A stretch of 64,000 nucleotides of DNA. It comes from Mesorhizobium sp. Its GTDB lineage: Bacteria > Pseudomonadota > Alphaproteobacteria > Rhizobiales > Rhizobiaceae. This document shows, piece after piece, positions 55,156 through 63,230 of this stretch. The stretch's first letter is position 1. The number at the start of each line of letters is the position of its first letter. Location: assembly GCA_004017275.1 (NCBI GenBank), contig SAKE01000005.1, forward strand, positions 1 through 64,000, read 5' to 3'. Below the pieces are notes generated by a model, which searched no databases, was not told the origin of the DNA, and saw only the letters and a list, made by a program, of their open reading frames with translations. The translations under genes and the position numbers were made by a program.

Positions 55156-55625
55156 ACTGCTGTTCCCTGGCGGCAAAGCCGGTTGGTAATCATAAACGTC
55201 GACATCCCGCAAAGGATGCATGTCCCCATTCGAGCCGAGTCGCGGTCAGCCGGCAAGCCAATGCCGTCCAAGGTCCACAGAGCCATAGGAAATCGAGGGG
55301 TCAAGAGCATTTTCTGATTCTGGAGGGGTCGGTACCATTGGCTGGGTCATGCCCAGCGCTGCGCCACTGTTTCTATTCGCTTTTTCCGGTTTCCGAGCCG
55401 ATTTTCGTCACAATAGATGGCGCAACACACAACACATTTACAATTGCCTCGCGGCGCAAACCTTTAGGCGCGCGGGTCGAAGCCGCCGCTATATAGTGTC
55501 ATCCTCATGCAATGTCGACTCTGCGCGCCATGCTGCTTCTTTCCGCCGCGCCAAAGGGCTCCGCGCGGTACGCGGAGCAAATGATGATGGACGTCACCGT
55601 GCGGATCAAGTCCCGGCGGAACCGC
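55156..55625. other. 470-base stretch without a convincing gene
   Basis: No motif-bearing frame on either strand. There is an 8-base hairpin GCTCCGCG / CGCGGAGC at 55558-55578, 48 bases past the doeB stop, which might end the ectoine operon transcript although it lacks a U-run. The A/T-rich stretch at 55425-55445 may hold the DUF768-like promoter region. Confidence 0.4.
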
Positions 55626-56624
55626 TCAGACGAGCACAGCCACCACGGCCGCGCAATCGCCGGCCTTGACCAGGCCAGGAAAGTGCCTAGCCGCCAGCAT
55701 GCCCGACATTTTTGCCCGGATTTCCTGAGGGGCGATGCCGGTGCGGCCGGTGGAATGAACGCGCGCCAGCACCGCGCCTTCCTCGACGGGCTCGCCAAGA
55801 TCGACCATGGTTTCGATCATGCCGTCATCTTCGGCGAAGGAGAAACAATCGCCCGACGGCATATCCAACCACTGGGTTGGGGTCTTCTCGACCGCACCGG
55901 CGACAATGCCGGCGTGGCGCAGCACATTGAGAATGCCGCGCCGGGCGATCCGAACGGTCTGCGCGCGCGAGGTGCCGCCGCCGCCAAGCTCGGTGCTGAC
56001 AAAGACCTTGCCCATCTCCTCGGCCGCCGTGTCGTACATGCCGACAGCATCGATCTCGATCATGCGCATTGAGAAGGGTGCGGCGAAGGCCGCGACTGCC
56101 GCGAAGGCTTTCTGCTCCAGTGCTTTGTCGGGCAAAGTGTGCGCGGCGCAGAACGGCACGAAGTCCAGCGTCTTGCCGCCGGAATGGAAGTCGAACACGA
56201 TGTCGGCGCGGGGAAGCAGCTCACGCTGGAAATAGTCTGCGATCTTCTCGGTCACCGTACCGTCCGGCCGGCCGGGAAAGCTGCGGTTCATGTTGCCCTT
56301 GTCGATCGGCGAGGTGCGCGTGCCGGCGCGGAAGGCCGGATAGTTCATCGCCGGGACGATGATGACCGTGCCGCTGACATGCTTGGAATCGAGCGTCCTG
56401 GCGAGGTCGTAGAGCGCCAATGGCCCTTCATACTCGTCGCCATGATTGCCGCCGGTCAGCAGCGCGGCCGGCCCCTTGCCGTTGCGGATGACGCAGATCG
56501 GGATCATCACCGAGCCCCACGCCGAGTCATCTCGGCTGTAGGGCAGGCGCAGGAAGCCGTGCTGGACGCCATCCTTGTCGAAATCGACGGTCGGCGCGAT
56601 TGGCGATGGGCGGAGGCTAGACAT
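55626..56624 (-). CDS. doeB: N2-acetyl-L-2,4-diaminobutanoate deacetylase (DoeB/EutE)
   Basis: 332 residues from ATG 56624. Succinylglutamate desuccinylase/aspartoacylase-family zinc enzyme. Zn ligands fit TGGNHGDEYEG (HxxE) and the later His in DIVFDFHSGG; NRSFPGRPDGT is typical. In ectoine breakdown it removes the acetyl group from N-alpha-acetyl-diaminobutyrate made by DoeA. It follows doeA after five bases and is the last gene of the cluster (eutE in Sinorhizobium naming). Confidence 0.9.
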   Translation of the reverse strand: MSSLRPSPIAPTVDFDKDGVQHGFLRLPYSRDDSAWGSVMIPICVIRNGKGPAALLTGGNHGDEYEGPLALYDLARTLDSKHVSGTVIIVPAMNYPAFRAGTRTSPIDKGNMNRSFPGRPDGTVTEKIADYFQRELLPRADIVFDFHSGGKTLDFVPFCAAHTLPDKALEQKAFAAVAAFAAPFSMRMIEIDAVGMYDTAAEEMGKVFVSTELGGGGTSRAQTVRIARRGILNVLRHAGIVAGAVEKTPTQWLDMPSGDCFSFAEDDGMIETMVDLGEPVEEGAVLARVHSTGRTGIAPQEIRAKMSGMLAARHFPGLVKAGDCAAVVAVLV

Positions 56625-56629
56625 CGGGC

Positions 56630-57808
56630 TCAATTCTTCACCACCAGTTTGCGTGGCACATTGGCCAGGCACTCTACACCGGTTTCGGTGATCAGGATGG
56701 ACTCGGTGATTTCCAATCCCATCGTCTCCAGCCACAGGCCGGTCATGAAATGGAAGGTCATGCCGGGCTTGAGCTCGGTGCGGTCGCCGGGGCGAAGGCT
56801 CATCGTGCGTTCGCCCCAGTCCGGCGGATAGGACAGGCCGATGGGGTAGCCGGTGCGGTTGTCCTTGACGATGCCGTATCGCTTCAGCACGGCGAAGAAG
56901 GCATTGGCGATATCCTCGCAGGTGTTGCCAGGTTTGGCCGCCGCGAGCCCCGCCTCCATGCCTTCCAGCGTCGCCTTCTCTGCATCGAGGAATTCCTGCG
57001 TCGGCTTGCCGAGGAAGACGGTGCGCGACAGCGGACAGTGATACCTGGCATAGCAGCCGGCGATCTCGAAGAAGGTGCCCTCGCCGCGCTGCATCGGTCT
57101 GTCGTCCCAGGTCAGATGCGGCGCCGAGGCGTCGGCGCCCGACGGCAGCAGCGGCACGATCGCCGGATAGTCGCCGCCAATGCCGTCGACGCCGCGCGTG
57201 CCGGCATCATAGATTTCGGCGACGAGATCGCATTTTCGCATGCCGACCTCGATTTTGTCGACGATGCGCTGGTGCATGGCTTCGACGATGCGGGCGGCTT
57301 TGCGCATATAGTCGATCTCGGTCGGGCTCTTGACCGCGCGCTGCCAGTTGACCAGTGCCGTGGCGTCGACGAAACGGGCATTGGGCAGATGCTTCTGCAA
57401 AGATGCGAAGGCGGCGGCGGAGAACCAGTAATTGTCCATCTCGACGCCGATGGTGAGCTTGCCCCAGCCGCGATCGGCGAGCACGCTGGACAGGAAATCC
57501 ATCGGGTGGCGCTCGGTCGACTGCACATAGTGATCGGCATAGCCGACGATGTTGTCATGCGCGAGATAGGCGGTCCGCTTGGCGCCGTTGGCGTCCTGGC
57601 CGCGACCGTACCAGACCGGCTCGCCCGACAGCGGCACGATGACAGCCTGATGCACATAGAACGACCAGCCGTCGTAGCCGGTCAGCCAAGCCATGTTGGA
57701 AGGATCGCTGACGAGCAGAAGATCGACGCCCCTCATTTCCATGGCTTGCCGTGTCTTGGCGAGGCGATCCGCATATTCGCCGCGCGAGAATTTCAGGTTC
57801 GGTTGCAT
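56630..57808 (-). CDS. doeA: Ectoine hydrolase (DoeA/EutD), M24-type
   Basis: 392 residues from ATG 57808. Pita-bread fold like creatinase/prolidase. GVDLLLVSDPSNMAWLTGYDG and AVKSPTEIDYMRKAARI are family features; GTFFEIAGCYARYHCPLSRT lies where M24 peptidases carry metal ligands. DoeA opens the ectoine ring to N-acetyl-diaminobutyrate. Placed between eutC and doeB in the catabolic cluster. Confidence 0.92.
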   Translation of the reverse strand: MQPNLKFSRGEYADRLAKTRQAMEMRGVDLLLVSDPSNMAWLTGYDGWSFYVHQAVIVPLSGEPVWYGRGQDANGAKRTAYLAHDNIVGYADHYVQSTERHPMDFLSSVLADRGWGKLTIGVEMDNYWFSAAAFASLQKHLPNARFVDATALVNWQRAVKSPTEIDYMRKAARIVEAMHQRIVDKIEVGMRKCDLVAEIYDAGTRGVDGIGGDYPAIVPLLPSGADASAPHLTWDDRPMQRGEGTFFEIAGCYARYHCPLSRTVFLGKPTQEFLDAEKATLEGMEAGLAAAKPGNTCEDIANAFFAVLKRYGIVKDNRTGYPIGLSYPPDWGERTMSLRPGDRTELKPGMTFHFMTGLWLETMGLEITESILITETGVECLANVPRKLVVKN

Positions 57809-57846
57809 TGTTCTTGGTCCTCGTTTGTTGGGCCTTGCAGCCAGCA

Positions 57847-58839
57847 TCAGCTTTCGAAAATGGTTCCGGCATTGACTGCGCGCGCCCGGTCACGGGCAAG
57901 CGTGGCAATAGCCGTGTCCTGCACGCCGGTGCCGGTGAGATCGGCGACGGTGAGGTCGCCGGCCGAGCGCCGGCCGTGTTTTGCGCCGGCGATGATCTGG
58001 CCGAGCTCGGTCACCTCCGCATCTGCCTCCATCACGCCCGCCGCGATGGCATGGTGCAGTTCACCCAGCCGTCTTGTCTGGCTAGCGCTGTCGGCAACAT
58101 AGAGATCGGCCATGCGCAGGATCGCCGGCGCGATCTCGTTCTTGTGCTCGGCGTCGGAGCCCATGGCGGTGATGTGCTGGCCAGCGGAAACGAACCCTGC
58201 CTTGATCAGTGGCTCGGTCGAGGGCGTGGTGGTGACGATGATGTCGGCGTCGGCAACCGCGTTTGCCGCGTCGGACTCCGCACGCACGACAATGCCGAGT
58301 TTCTCGCGCAAGGCAGCGGCGGTCATCTCAGCCTTGGCGGCATCGCGCGCCCAGATGCGCGCCTCGGCAATCGGCCGCACAAGCATGAGTGCTTCGAGCT
58401 GCAGTCCGGCCTGCACGCCGGCGCCGAAGATCGCGGCAACAGACGAGTCCGGCCGTGACAGATGTTTCGCCGCGACCGCGCCGGCCGCCGCCGTGCGGAC
58501 ATCGGTGAGATAGCCATTGTCGAGCAACAGCGCCTCGACCAGGCCGGTCTTGGCCGACAATAGCACCATCATGCCGTTGACACTGGGCAGGCCGAGCTTT
58601 GGATTGTCGAAGAAGCCGGGGCTGATCTTGATGGCGAAGCCATCGATGCCGGGCACATAGGCGGTCTTCACATCGACCTCGCCGCGATGCTCGGGAATGT
58701 CGAGACGTAGGATCGGCGGCATCGCCACCGGTAGAGTGGCGAGGGCGCGGAAGGCGTTCTCGACGCAGGCGACGGCATCGAGATCGAGCGTCACGATTGT
58801 GCGCAATTCTTTCTCGGTTAGGATTGTCATTCTACTCAT
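57847..58839 (-). CDS. eutC: Ectoine utilization protein EutC (ornithine cyclodeaminase family)
   Basis: 330 residues from ATG 58839, whose ATGA overlaps the eutB stop. Ornithine cyclodeaminase/mu-crystallin fold: VDVKTAYVPG, FAIKISPGFFDN, LLDNGYLTDVRTAAAGAVA and the NAD loop AAIFGAGVQAGLQLEAL. In the ectoine pathway EutC acts, with EutB, on hydroxyectoine or its product; the exact reaction is less certain than those of DoeA and DoeB. Confidence 0.92.
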   Translation of the reverse strand: MSRMTILTEKELRTIVTLDLDAVACVENAFRALATLPVAMPPILRLDIPEHRGEVDVKTAYVPGIDGFAIKISPGFFDNPKLGLPSVNGMMVLLSAKTGLVEALLLDNGYLTDVRTAAAGAVAAKHLSRPDSSVAAIFGAGVQAGLQLEALMLVRPIAEARIWARDAAKAEMTAAALREKLGIVVRAESDAANAVADADIIVTTTPSTEPLIKAGFVSAGQHITAMGSDAEHKNEIAPAILRMADLYVADSASQTRRLGELHHAIAAGVMEADAEVTELGQIIAGAKHGRRSAGDLTVADLTGTGVQDTAIATLARDRARAVNAGTIFES

Positions 58840-59831
58840 GCGGCGTGCTCCTTGAGCGACGGCGCCTCGCCACAAACGATCTTGCGGTGCGCGTCCATGT
58901 CGATGTTGCGGCCGGAGAGAAGAGCGACCACCGGCCCGTCGGCTTTGACCTTGCCAGCAAGCAGCGCGGCGATGCCGACCGCGCCGGCGCCCTCGACGAT
59001 CTCGCGTTCCCTTGCATAGGCGTGGCGGATGCCGGCGGCGATCTCGTCTTCACTGAGCACGATGACATCGTCGAGCAGATCGCGGCACATGGCGAAGGTC
59101 AGCCGGTTGTCGAGGCCGATGCCGCCACCCAGCGAATCCGCCAGCGTCGGCAGTTCCTCCACCAGAACGGGACGGCCGGCATCGAGGCTGGCCTTCATCG
59201 CGGCACCACGCGCCATCGAAACGCCGATGATTTTTATCCCCGGGCTGACGCCTTTAATGGCTGCGGCAACGCCTGAGGCAAGCCCGCCACCCGACAACTG
59301 AACCAGAACAAGGGCAGCATCCGGGACCTGCTCGATCATCTCCAGCCCGAGCGTGCCTTGCCCGGCGACAATGTCGGGATGGTCGAAGGGCGGCAGCATG
59401 ACCAGCCCCTCCTGCGCCACCAGCCGATCGACTTCCTGCTGGGCGTCGTCCTGGCTGTTGCCGACGATGCGAACCTCCGCGCCAAGCCGGCGGATTTCGT
59501 CGAGCTTGTTGCCCGGCACCAGCCGCGACATGCAGATCACGGCACGCATGCCCTCGAGCTTCGCCGCATGCGCCAGCGCACGGCCGTGATTGCCGGTCGA
59601 CGCCGCGACCACACCGCGCGCCTTCTCGCCGGCGCTCAGCGAAGCGACGGCGTTCGAGGCGCCGCGCAGCTTGAAGCTGCCGGTGGTCTGGCGGTGTTCG
59701 AGCTTGAGGTGAACGGGTGCGCCGAATTGTTCCGAGAGGCTGTGGGACAAGACGGTTGGCGTGCGCTCGACTTTGCCGGCGATACGGTCACGGGCGGTAC
59801 GGATGTCCGCCAGGGCGACGGTGCGCGTCAC
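58836..59831 (-). CDS. eutB: Hydroxyectoine utilization dehydratase EutB
   Basis: 331 residues, PLP-dependent threonine dehydratase family. The PLP lysine is in TTGSFKLRGASNA, the glycine-rich phosphate loop in VQLSGGGLASG, and AASTGNHGRALA is typical. Proposed to remove water from a hydroxyectoine-derived intermediate so that the ectoine route can be used. A 180-base gap holding a palindromic repeat separates it from eutA. Confidence 0.92.
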   Translation of the reverse strand: MTRTVALADIRTARDRIAGKVERTPTVLSHSLSEQFGAPVHLKLEHRQTTGSFKLRGASNAVASLSAGEKARGVVAASTGNHGRALAHAAKLEGMRAVICMSRLVPGNKLDEIRRLGAEVRIVGNSQDDAQQEVDRLVAQEGLVMLPPFDHPDIVAGQGTLGLEMIEQVPDAALVLVQLSGGGLASGVAAAIKGVSPGIKIIGVSMARGAAMKASLDAGRPVLVEELPTLADSLGGGIGLDNRLTFAMCRDLLDDVIVLSEDEIAAGIRHAYAREREIVEGAGAVGIAALLAGKVKADGPVVALLSGRNIDMDAHRKIVCGEAPSLKEHAA

Positions 59832-59834
59832 GGG

Positions 59835-59993
59835 GCGACCCCCTCTGGCCTGCCGGCCATCTCCCCCTCAAGGGGGGAGATTGGCAGCTTCGACGCTGCC
59901 GTTCTTCCTGTCACGTCGATGATTAGCGAAGGCGTTGCAGCAGCTAATCTCCCCCCTCGAGGGGGAGATGGCCGGCAGGCCAGAGGGGGTCGC
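59835..59993. repeat. Long palindromic element R4 (family A)
   Basis: 159 bases with long inverted arms (left starts GCGACCCCCTCTGG, right ends with its complement). Same family as R2 and R3. It lies between eutA and eutB inside the ectoine operon. Confidence 0.85.
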
Positions 59994-60014
59994 TCGCTCA
60001 CACTGGACATAATC

Positions 60015-60791
60015 TTACTGAACCAACGGCAACGTCATCAGCCGCCCGAACTCCTGATGCGGCGCCTCATCCCCACACAACCGCAGGCAGTTCCAGGCGG
60101 TCGCCTGGTTGCTGGTCACCACGGGCCGGCCGATCGCCTTTTCCATACCGGCGACCGCGAGTGCACTGCGCAGCGCCGTGCAGGAGACGAACAGCGCCTC
60201 GGCGCTCGCGTCGGTCGCCTCCCGCACTAGCTCGACAAGCGTTGCCGGGGCGATGCGCGCCATCTCACGGTCGTCCTCGAAGCCGAGACAGGTGAAGCTG
60301 GCGATCTCGAAGCCGTGCGCCGCGAAATAGGCCGCCATCGGCCTAGATGTCTCGACCGTATAAGGTGTGAGAATGCTGATCTTTTTCGCGCCCAGCGCCT
60401 TCAAGCCCCGCACGCCCGCCATCGGCGGGGTAACGACCGAAACACCAGGCTTGGCGGCCTGGATCGCCGCGTCGATCTCGGCATCGCCGATAACCACCGA
60501 GGCCGAGGTGCAGGAATAGCAGATCGCATCGAGCGGCTCGTCCGGCAGAATCAGGGCCGCACCTGCCGTCAGCGCCGGTTGCATCTTGCGCAGGTTTTCC
60601 GGCGTGGTCGGGTTGGCGTAGGGAATGCGCGCGACATAGACGCCGATCCGCTCGCTCGCCACCATGCGGCGAAAGTCCGGTTCGCTGGTGTGGTCGGTGG
60701 CCAGGATGATCAGGCCGACGCGCCGCTCGAGCGGGCGCGCCTCCAACTCCGGCCGCTTCGGATAGACCTTGATCTCGGGCAAGGGTTTCAT
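60015..60791 (-). CDS. eutA: Ectoine utilization protein EutA (Asp/Glu racemase family)
   Basis: 258 residues. Asp/Glu/hydantoin racemase or maleate isomerase-like fold with two catalytic cysteines: CYSCTSASVV in the first half and FVSCTALRS in the second. RVGLIILATDHTSEPDFRRM at the N-terminus is typical of EutA. It begins three bases after ehuD, linking transport and catabolism in one transcript. Its precise step in hydroxyectoine use is not established. Confidence 0.92.
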   Translation of the reverse strand: MKPLPEIKVYPKRPELEARPLERRVGLIILATDHTSEPDFRRMVASERIGVYVARIPYANPTTPENLRKMQPALTAGAALILPDEPLDAICYSCTSASVVIGDAEIDAAIQAAKPGVSVVTPPMAGVRGLKALGAKKISILTPYTVETSRPMAAYFAAHGFEIASFTCLGFEDDREMARIAPATLVELVREATDASAEALFVSCTALRSALAVAGMEKAIGRPVVTSNQATAWNCLRLCGDEAPHQEFGRLMTLPLVQ

Positions 60792-60794
60792 CGA

Positions 60795-61454
60795 CTACCT
60801 CTCAATCTTGCCGTAGCGACGTTCCAGCCAGCGCAGCAGCACGACCGAAAACAGACTGATGACGAGGAAGAAAGCGCCGACCAGCGTAATCGGCTCGATG
60901 TAACGATAATAGGTGTTGGCGACGCTTTTCGCCTGGTTCATCAGCTCCAGCACGGTGATTGCCGACAGCAGCGGCGTTTCCTTGAACATGGCGATGAAAT
61001 AATTGGCCAGCGCCGGGATCATCGGCGGAATGGCCTGCGGGATGATGATGTGGGTCCAGGTCTGCCTGGCGCTGAGATTGCAGGCCTTGGCCGCCTCCCA
61101 TTGGCCGCGCGGCACATTGTCGATGCCGGCGCGGTAGACTTCCGCCGTGTAGGTGCCGTAGTGCAGCCCGAGCCCGATGACACCAGCGACCAGCGGCGGC
61201 AGCAGGATGCCGATGTCGGGCAGCACGTAGAAGATGAAATAGAGCTGCACCAGCAGTGGCGTGCCGCGGATGAACTCGGCCAGGAAGCCGACCGTGCGTG
61301 ACAGCGCCTTGTTGGGCGAACGGCGCGCCAGCGCAATGCCCAGCCCGACGATCGCCGCCAGCACCGAGCCGAGCAGCGTCGCCAGGATGGTGATCTTCAC
61401 GCCCTGGATCAGCGTCGGCATGATTTCCCGGACGAAATTCCAATCCCATTCCAT
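60795..61454 (-). CDS. ehuD: Ectoine/hydroxyectoine ABC transporter permease EhuD
   Basis: 219 residues from ATG 61454. Polar amino acid-type permease with five or so membrane helices (ITILATLLGSVLAAIVGLGI ... ITLVGAFFLVISLFSVVLL). The EAA loop is seen in QWEAAKACNLSARQTW and IIPQAIPPMIPAL. It pairs with EhuC to form the channel. 34 bases separate it from ehuC. Confidence 0.93.
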   Translation of the reverse strand: MEWDWNFVREIMPTLIQGVKITILATLLGSVLAAIVGLGIALARRSPNKALSRTVGFLAEFIRGTPLLVQLYFIFYVLPDIGILLPPLVAGVIGLGLHYGTYTAEVYRAGIDNVPRGQWEAAKACNLSARQTWTHIIIPQAIPPMIPALANYFIAMFKETPLLSAITVLELMNQAKSVANTYYRYIEPITLVGAFFLVISLFSVVLLRWLERRYGKIER

Positions 61455-61488
61455 CAGCAGGCCCAATTTATCAGAAGGGCATTGGCCA

Positions 61489-62148
61489 TCAGACGCGCAC
61501 CCCATCGAGGCCGCGCGCCATGCGGCGTTCCAGCGAGCGCACGCCCCACGAGATGAGCAGGGCCAGGATGAAATAGATGACGAGGATGGTGGCGAACGGC
61601 ACCATGGTGTTGCCGGTCTGGGCGCGCACCACTTGCGCTTGGAAGGTCAGATCCGCAAGTGAGATCAGCGACACCACGGCGGTCGCCTTGAGCAATTCGA
61701 TGGCGTTGTTGCCGAAGGTCGGCAGCATCACCAGCAGCGCCTGCGGCAGGATGATGTGGCGCATGCCCTGCCAGCGGCCGAGATTGAGCGCGGTGCAGGC
61801 CTCATACTGTTCGCGGCCGATCGACTGGATGGCGCCGCGCACCACTTCGGCGGCATAGGCGCCGACATTGAGGCCGAGCGCCAGCACGCCGGCCTGCAAC
61901 GGCGTCAGCGAAATGCCGATGAAGGGCAGCACGAAATAGGCCCAGAACAACTGCACGAAGATCGACGTGCCGCGGAAGAATTCGATGTAGGCGGTGGCCA
62001 GTGCGCGCAGCACGAAGAAACGCGACAGCCGCCCCATGCCGGCGACAAAGGCCATAAACAGAGCAAGCACCGACCCCATCAGCGTCAGCTCGATGGTGAC
62101 AAGCGCTCCCTGCAATATCAGGCCGAAATAGCCGGACCACTGGGTCAT
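61489..62148 (-). CDS. ehuC: Ectoine/hydroxyectoine ABC transporter permease EhuC
   Basis: 219 residues, His/Glu/Gln-type permease. Hydrophobic helices (LILQGALVTIELTLMGSVLA, VPFATILVIYFILALLIS), EAA loop QYEACTALNLGRWQG and ILPQALLVMLPTFGNN. Pairs with EhuD. Upstream is a 163-base gap to ehuB with palindromic repeats. Confidence 0.93.
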   Translation of the reverse strand: MTQWSGYFGLILQGALVTIELTLMGSVLALFMAFVAGMGRLSRFFVLRALATAYIEFFRGTSIFVQLFWAYFVLPFIGISLTPLQAGVLALGLNVGAYAAEVVRGAIQSIGREQYEACTALNLGRWQGMRHIILPQALLVMLPTFGNNAIELLKATAVVSLISLADLTFQAQVVRAQTGNTMVPFATILVIYFILALLISWGVRSLERRMARGLDGVRV

Positions 62149-62170
62149 TCGGTTTCCAACGTTGGTTTAG

Positions 62171-62297
62171 CATCTTCTCCCCGTTCACGGGGAGAAGATG
62201 CCGGCAGGCAGATGAGGGGCAGCGCGAACCTATCGAGGTGTGGCGCCGCCCCTCATCCGTCACTTCGTGACACCTTCTCCCCGTAAACGGGGAGAAG
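62171..62297. repeat. Palindromic intergenic element R5
   Basis: CATCTTCTCCCC / GGGGAGAAGATG hairpin (62171-62200), GATGAGGGGC / GCCCCTCATC (62211-62220, 62248-62257) and CTTCTCCCCGT / ACGGGGAGAAG hairpin (62274-62297). Related to R1. It lies between ehuC and ehuB, where it could lower expression of the permeases relative to the binding protein. Confidence 0.8.
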
Positions 62298-62311
62298 GGC
62301 AAAAAAGGCGC

Positions 62312-63163
62312 CTACTTCGCGGCGCAGAGCTTGTCGCGGCTCGTCGACATCGCCGCCGCCGCCGAGAAGCCGTAGGGCTCGATGATCTTGGCGAAATCGC
62401 CTGATTTCTTCATCTTGGCGAGTTCGACGTCGAAGGCATCGCGCAACGCCTCGTCGCCTTTCTTGAAGGCGGCGCCGTCGCAATAGACCGGCGCACCCTG
62501 CACCGGCGCGATGACTTCGAGGTTCGGATCGGCGGCCTTCTTGACCAGATCGTTGATCGACAGGACGGGCAGCGAATAGGCATCGATACGACCATCCTGG
62601 AGCATCTTCAAGCCGCTCTGGCCGTCTGGCACGACGATCACCCGCTCGCGCGGCACGCCGGCATTGAGCGCCAGCTTCTCCTCGGTACCGCCGCCCGGCG
62701 CGCCGATCGTCGCGGTCGTATCCTTGGCGACATCCTCATAGCTCTTGAAGCCCTTCGGATTGCCTTTCTTCACCAGCATCGCCTCGGCGTCGCACAGCAC
62801 GGGTTCCGAATAGGCAACCGCAGCACAGCGCTCCGGCTTCATGAACAAGCCGGCGGTGACGGCATCGAACCGGCCGGCCTGCAGGCCGGGGATCATGGCG
62901 CCATATTCAGAGATCGAAGCGGCGACGTCGGCGACGCCGAGCCGCTTGAAGATCTCGCGCGCCACATCAGGTGCGGCACCCGAAACCTTGCCGTCGGCGG
63001 CGACCGCCGTGTAGGGTGGCTCGTTGGCGATAGCAAGGCGAGCGAAACCTTGCGCCTTGAGTTGTTCGAGCTTGCTGTCATCGGCCGAACCGGCGGTCGA
63101 GACGGCCAGCACTGCAGTCAGCGCAAGGCCGGCGACGCCGGCCAGAATGCCAAGTTTCTTCAT
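62312..63163 (-). CDS. ehuB: Ectoine/hydroxyectoine ABC transporter substrate-binding protein EhuB
   Basis: 283 residues from ATG 63163, AAGGAG nine bases upstream. Signal peptide KKLGILAGVAGLALTAVLAV then SBP family 3 domain (LAIANEPPYTAVAADGKVSG, APDVAREIFKRLG, RFDAVTAGLFMKPERCAAV, LQDGRIDAYSLPVLS). Periplasmic ectoine receptor that delivers ligand to EhuC/EhuD. Two Cys (PERC, VLCD) may form a disulfide. Confidence 0.95.
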   Translation of the reverse strand: MKKLGILAGVAGLALTAVLAVSTAGSADDSKLEQLKAQGFARLAIANEPPYTAVAADGKVSGAAPDVAREIFKRLGVADVAASISEYGAMIPGLQAGRFDAVTAGLFMKPERCAAVAYSEPVLCDAEAMLVKKGNPKGFKSYEDVAKDTTATIGAPGGGTEEKLALNAGVPRERVIVVPDGQSGLKMLQDGRIDAYSLPVLSINDLVKKAADPNLEVIAPVQGAPVYCDGAAFKKGDEALRDAFDVELAKMKKSGDFAKIIEPYGFSAAAAMSTSRDKLCAAK

Positions 63164-63230
63164 TGTTCCCAACTCCTTGTTTCTTGTCTTGCTTTTGTTA
63201 GGACGACTTCGTCGCCCTAGGGCATGGCGG

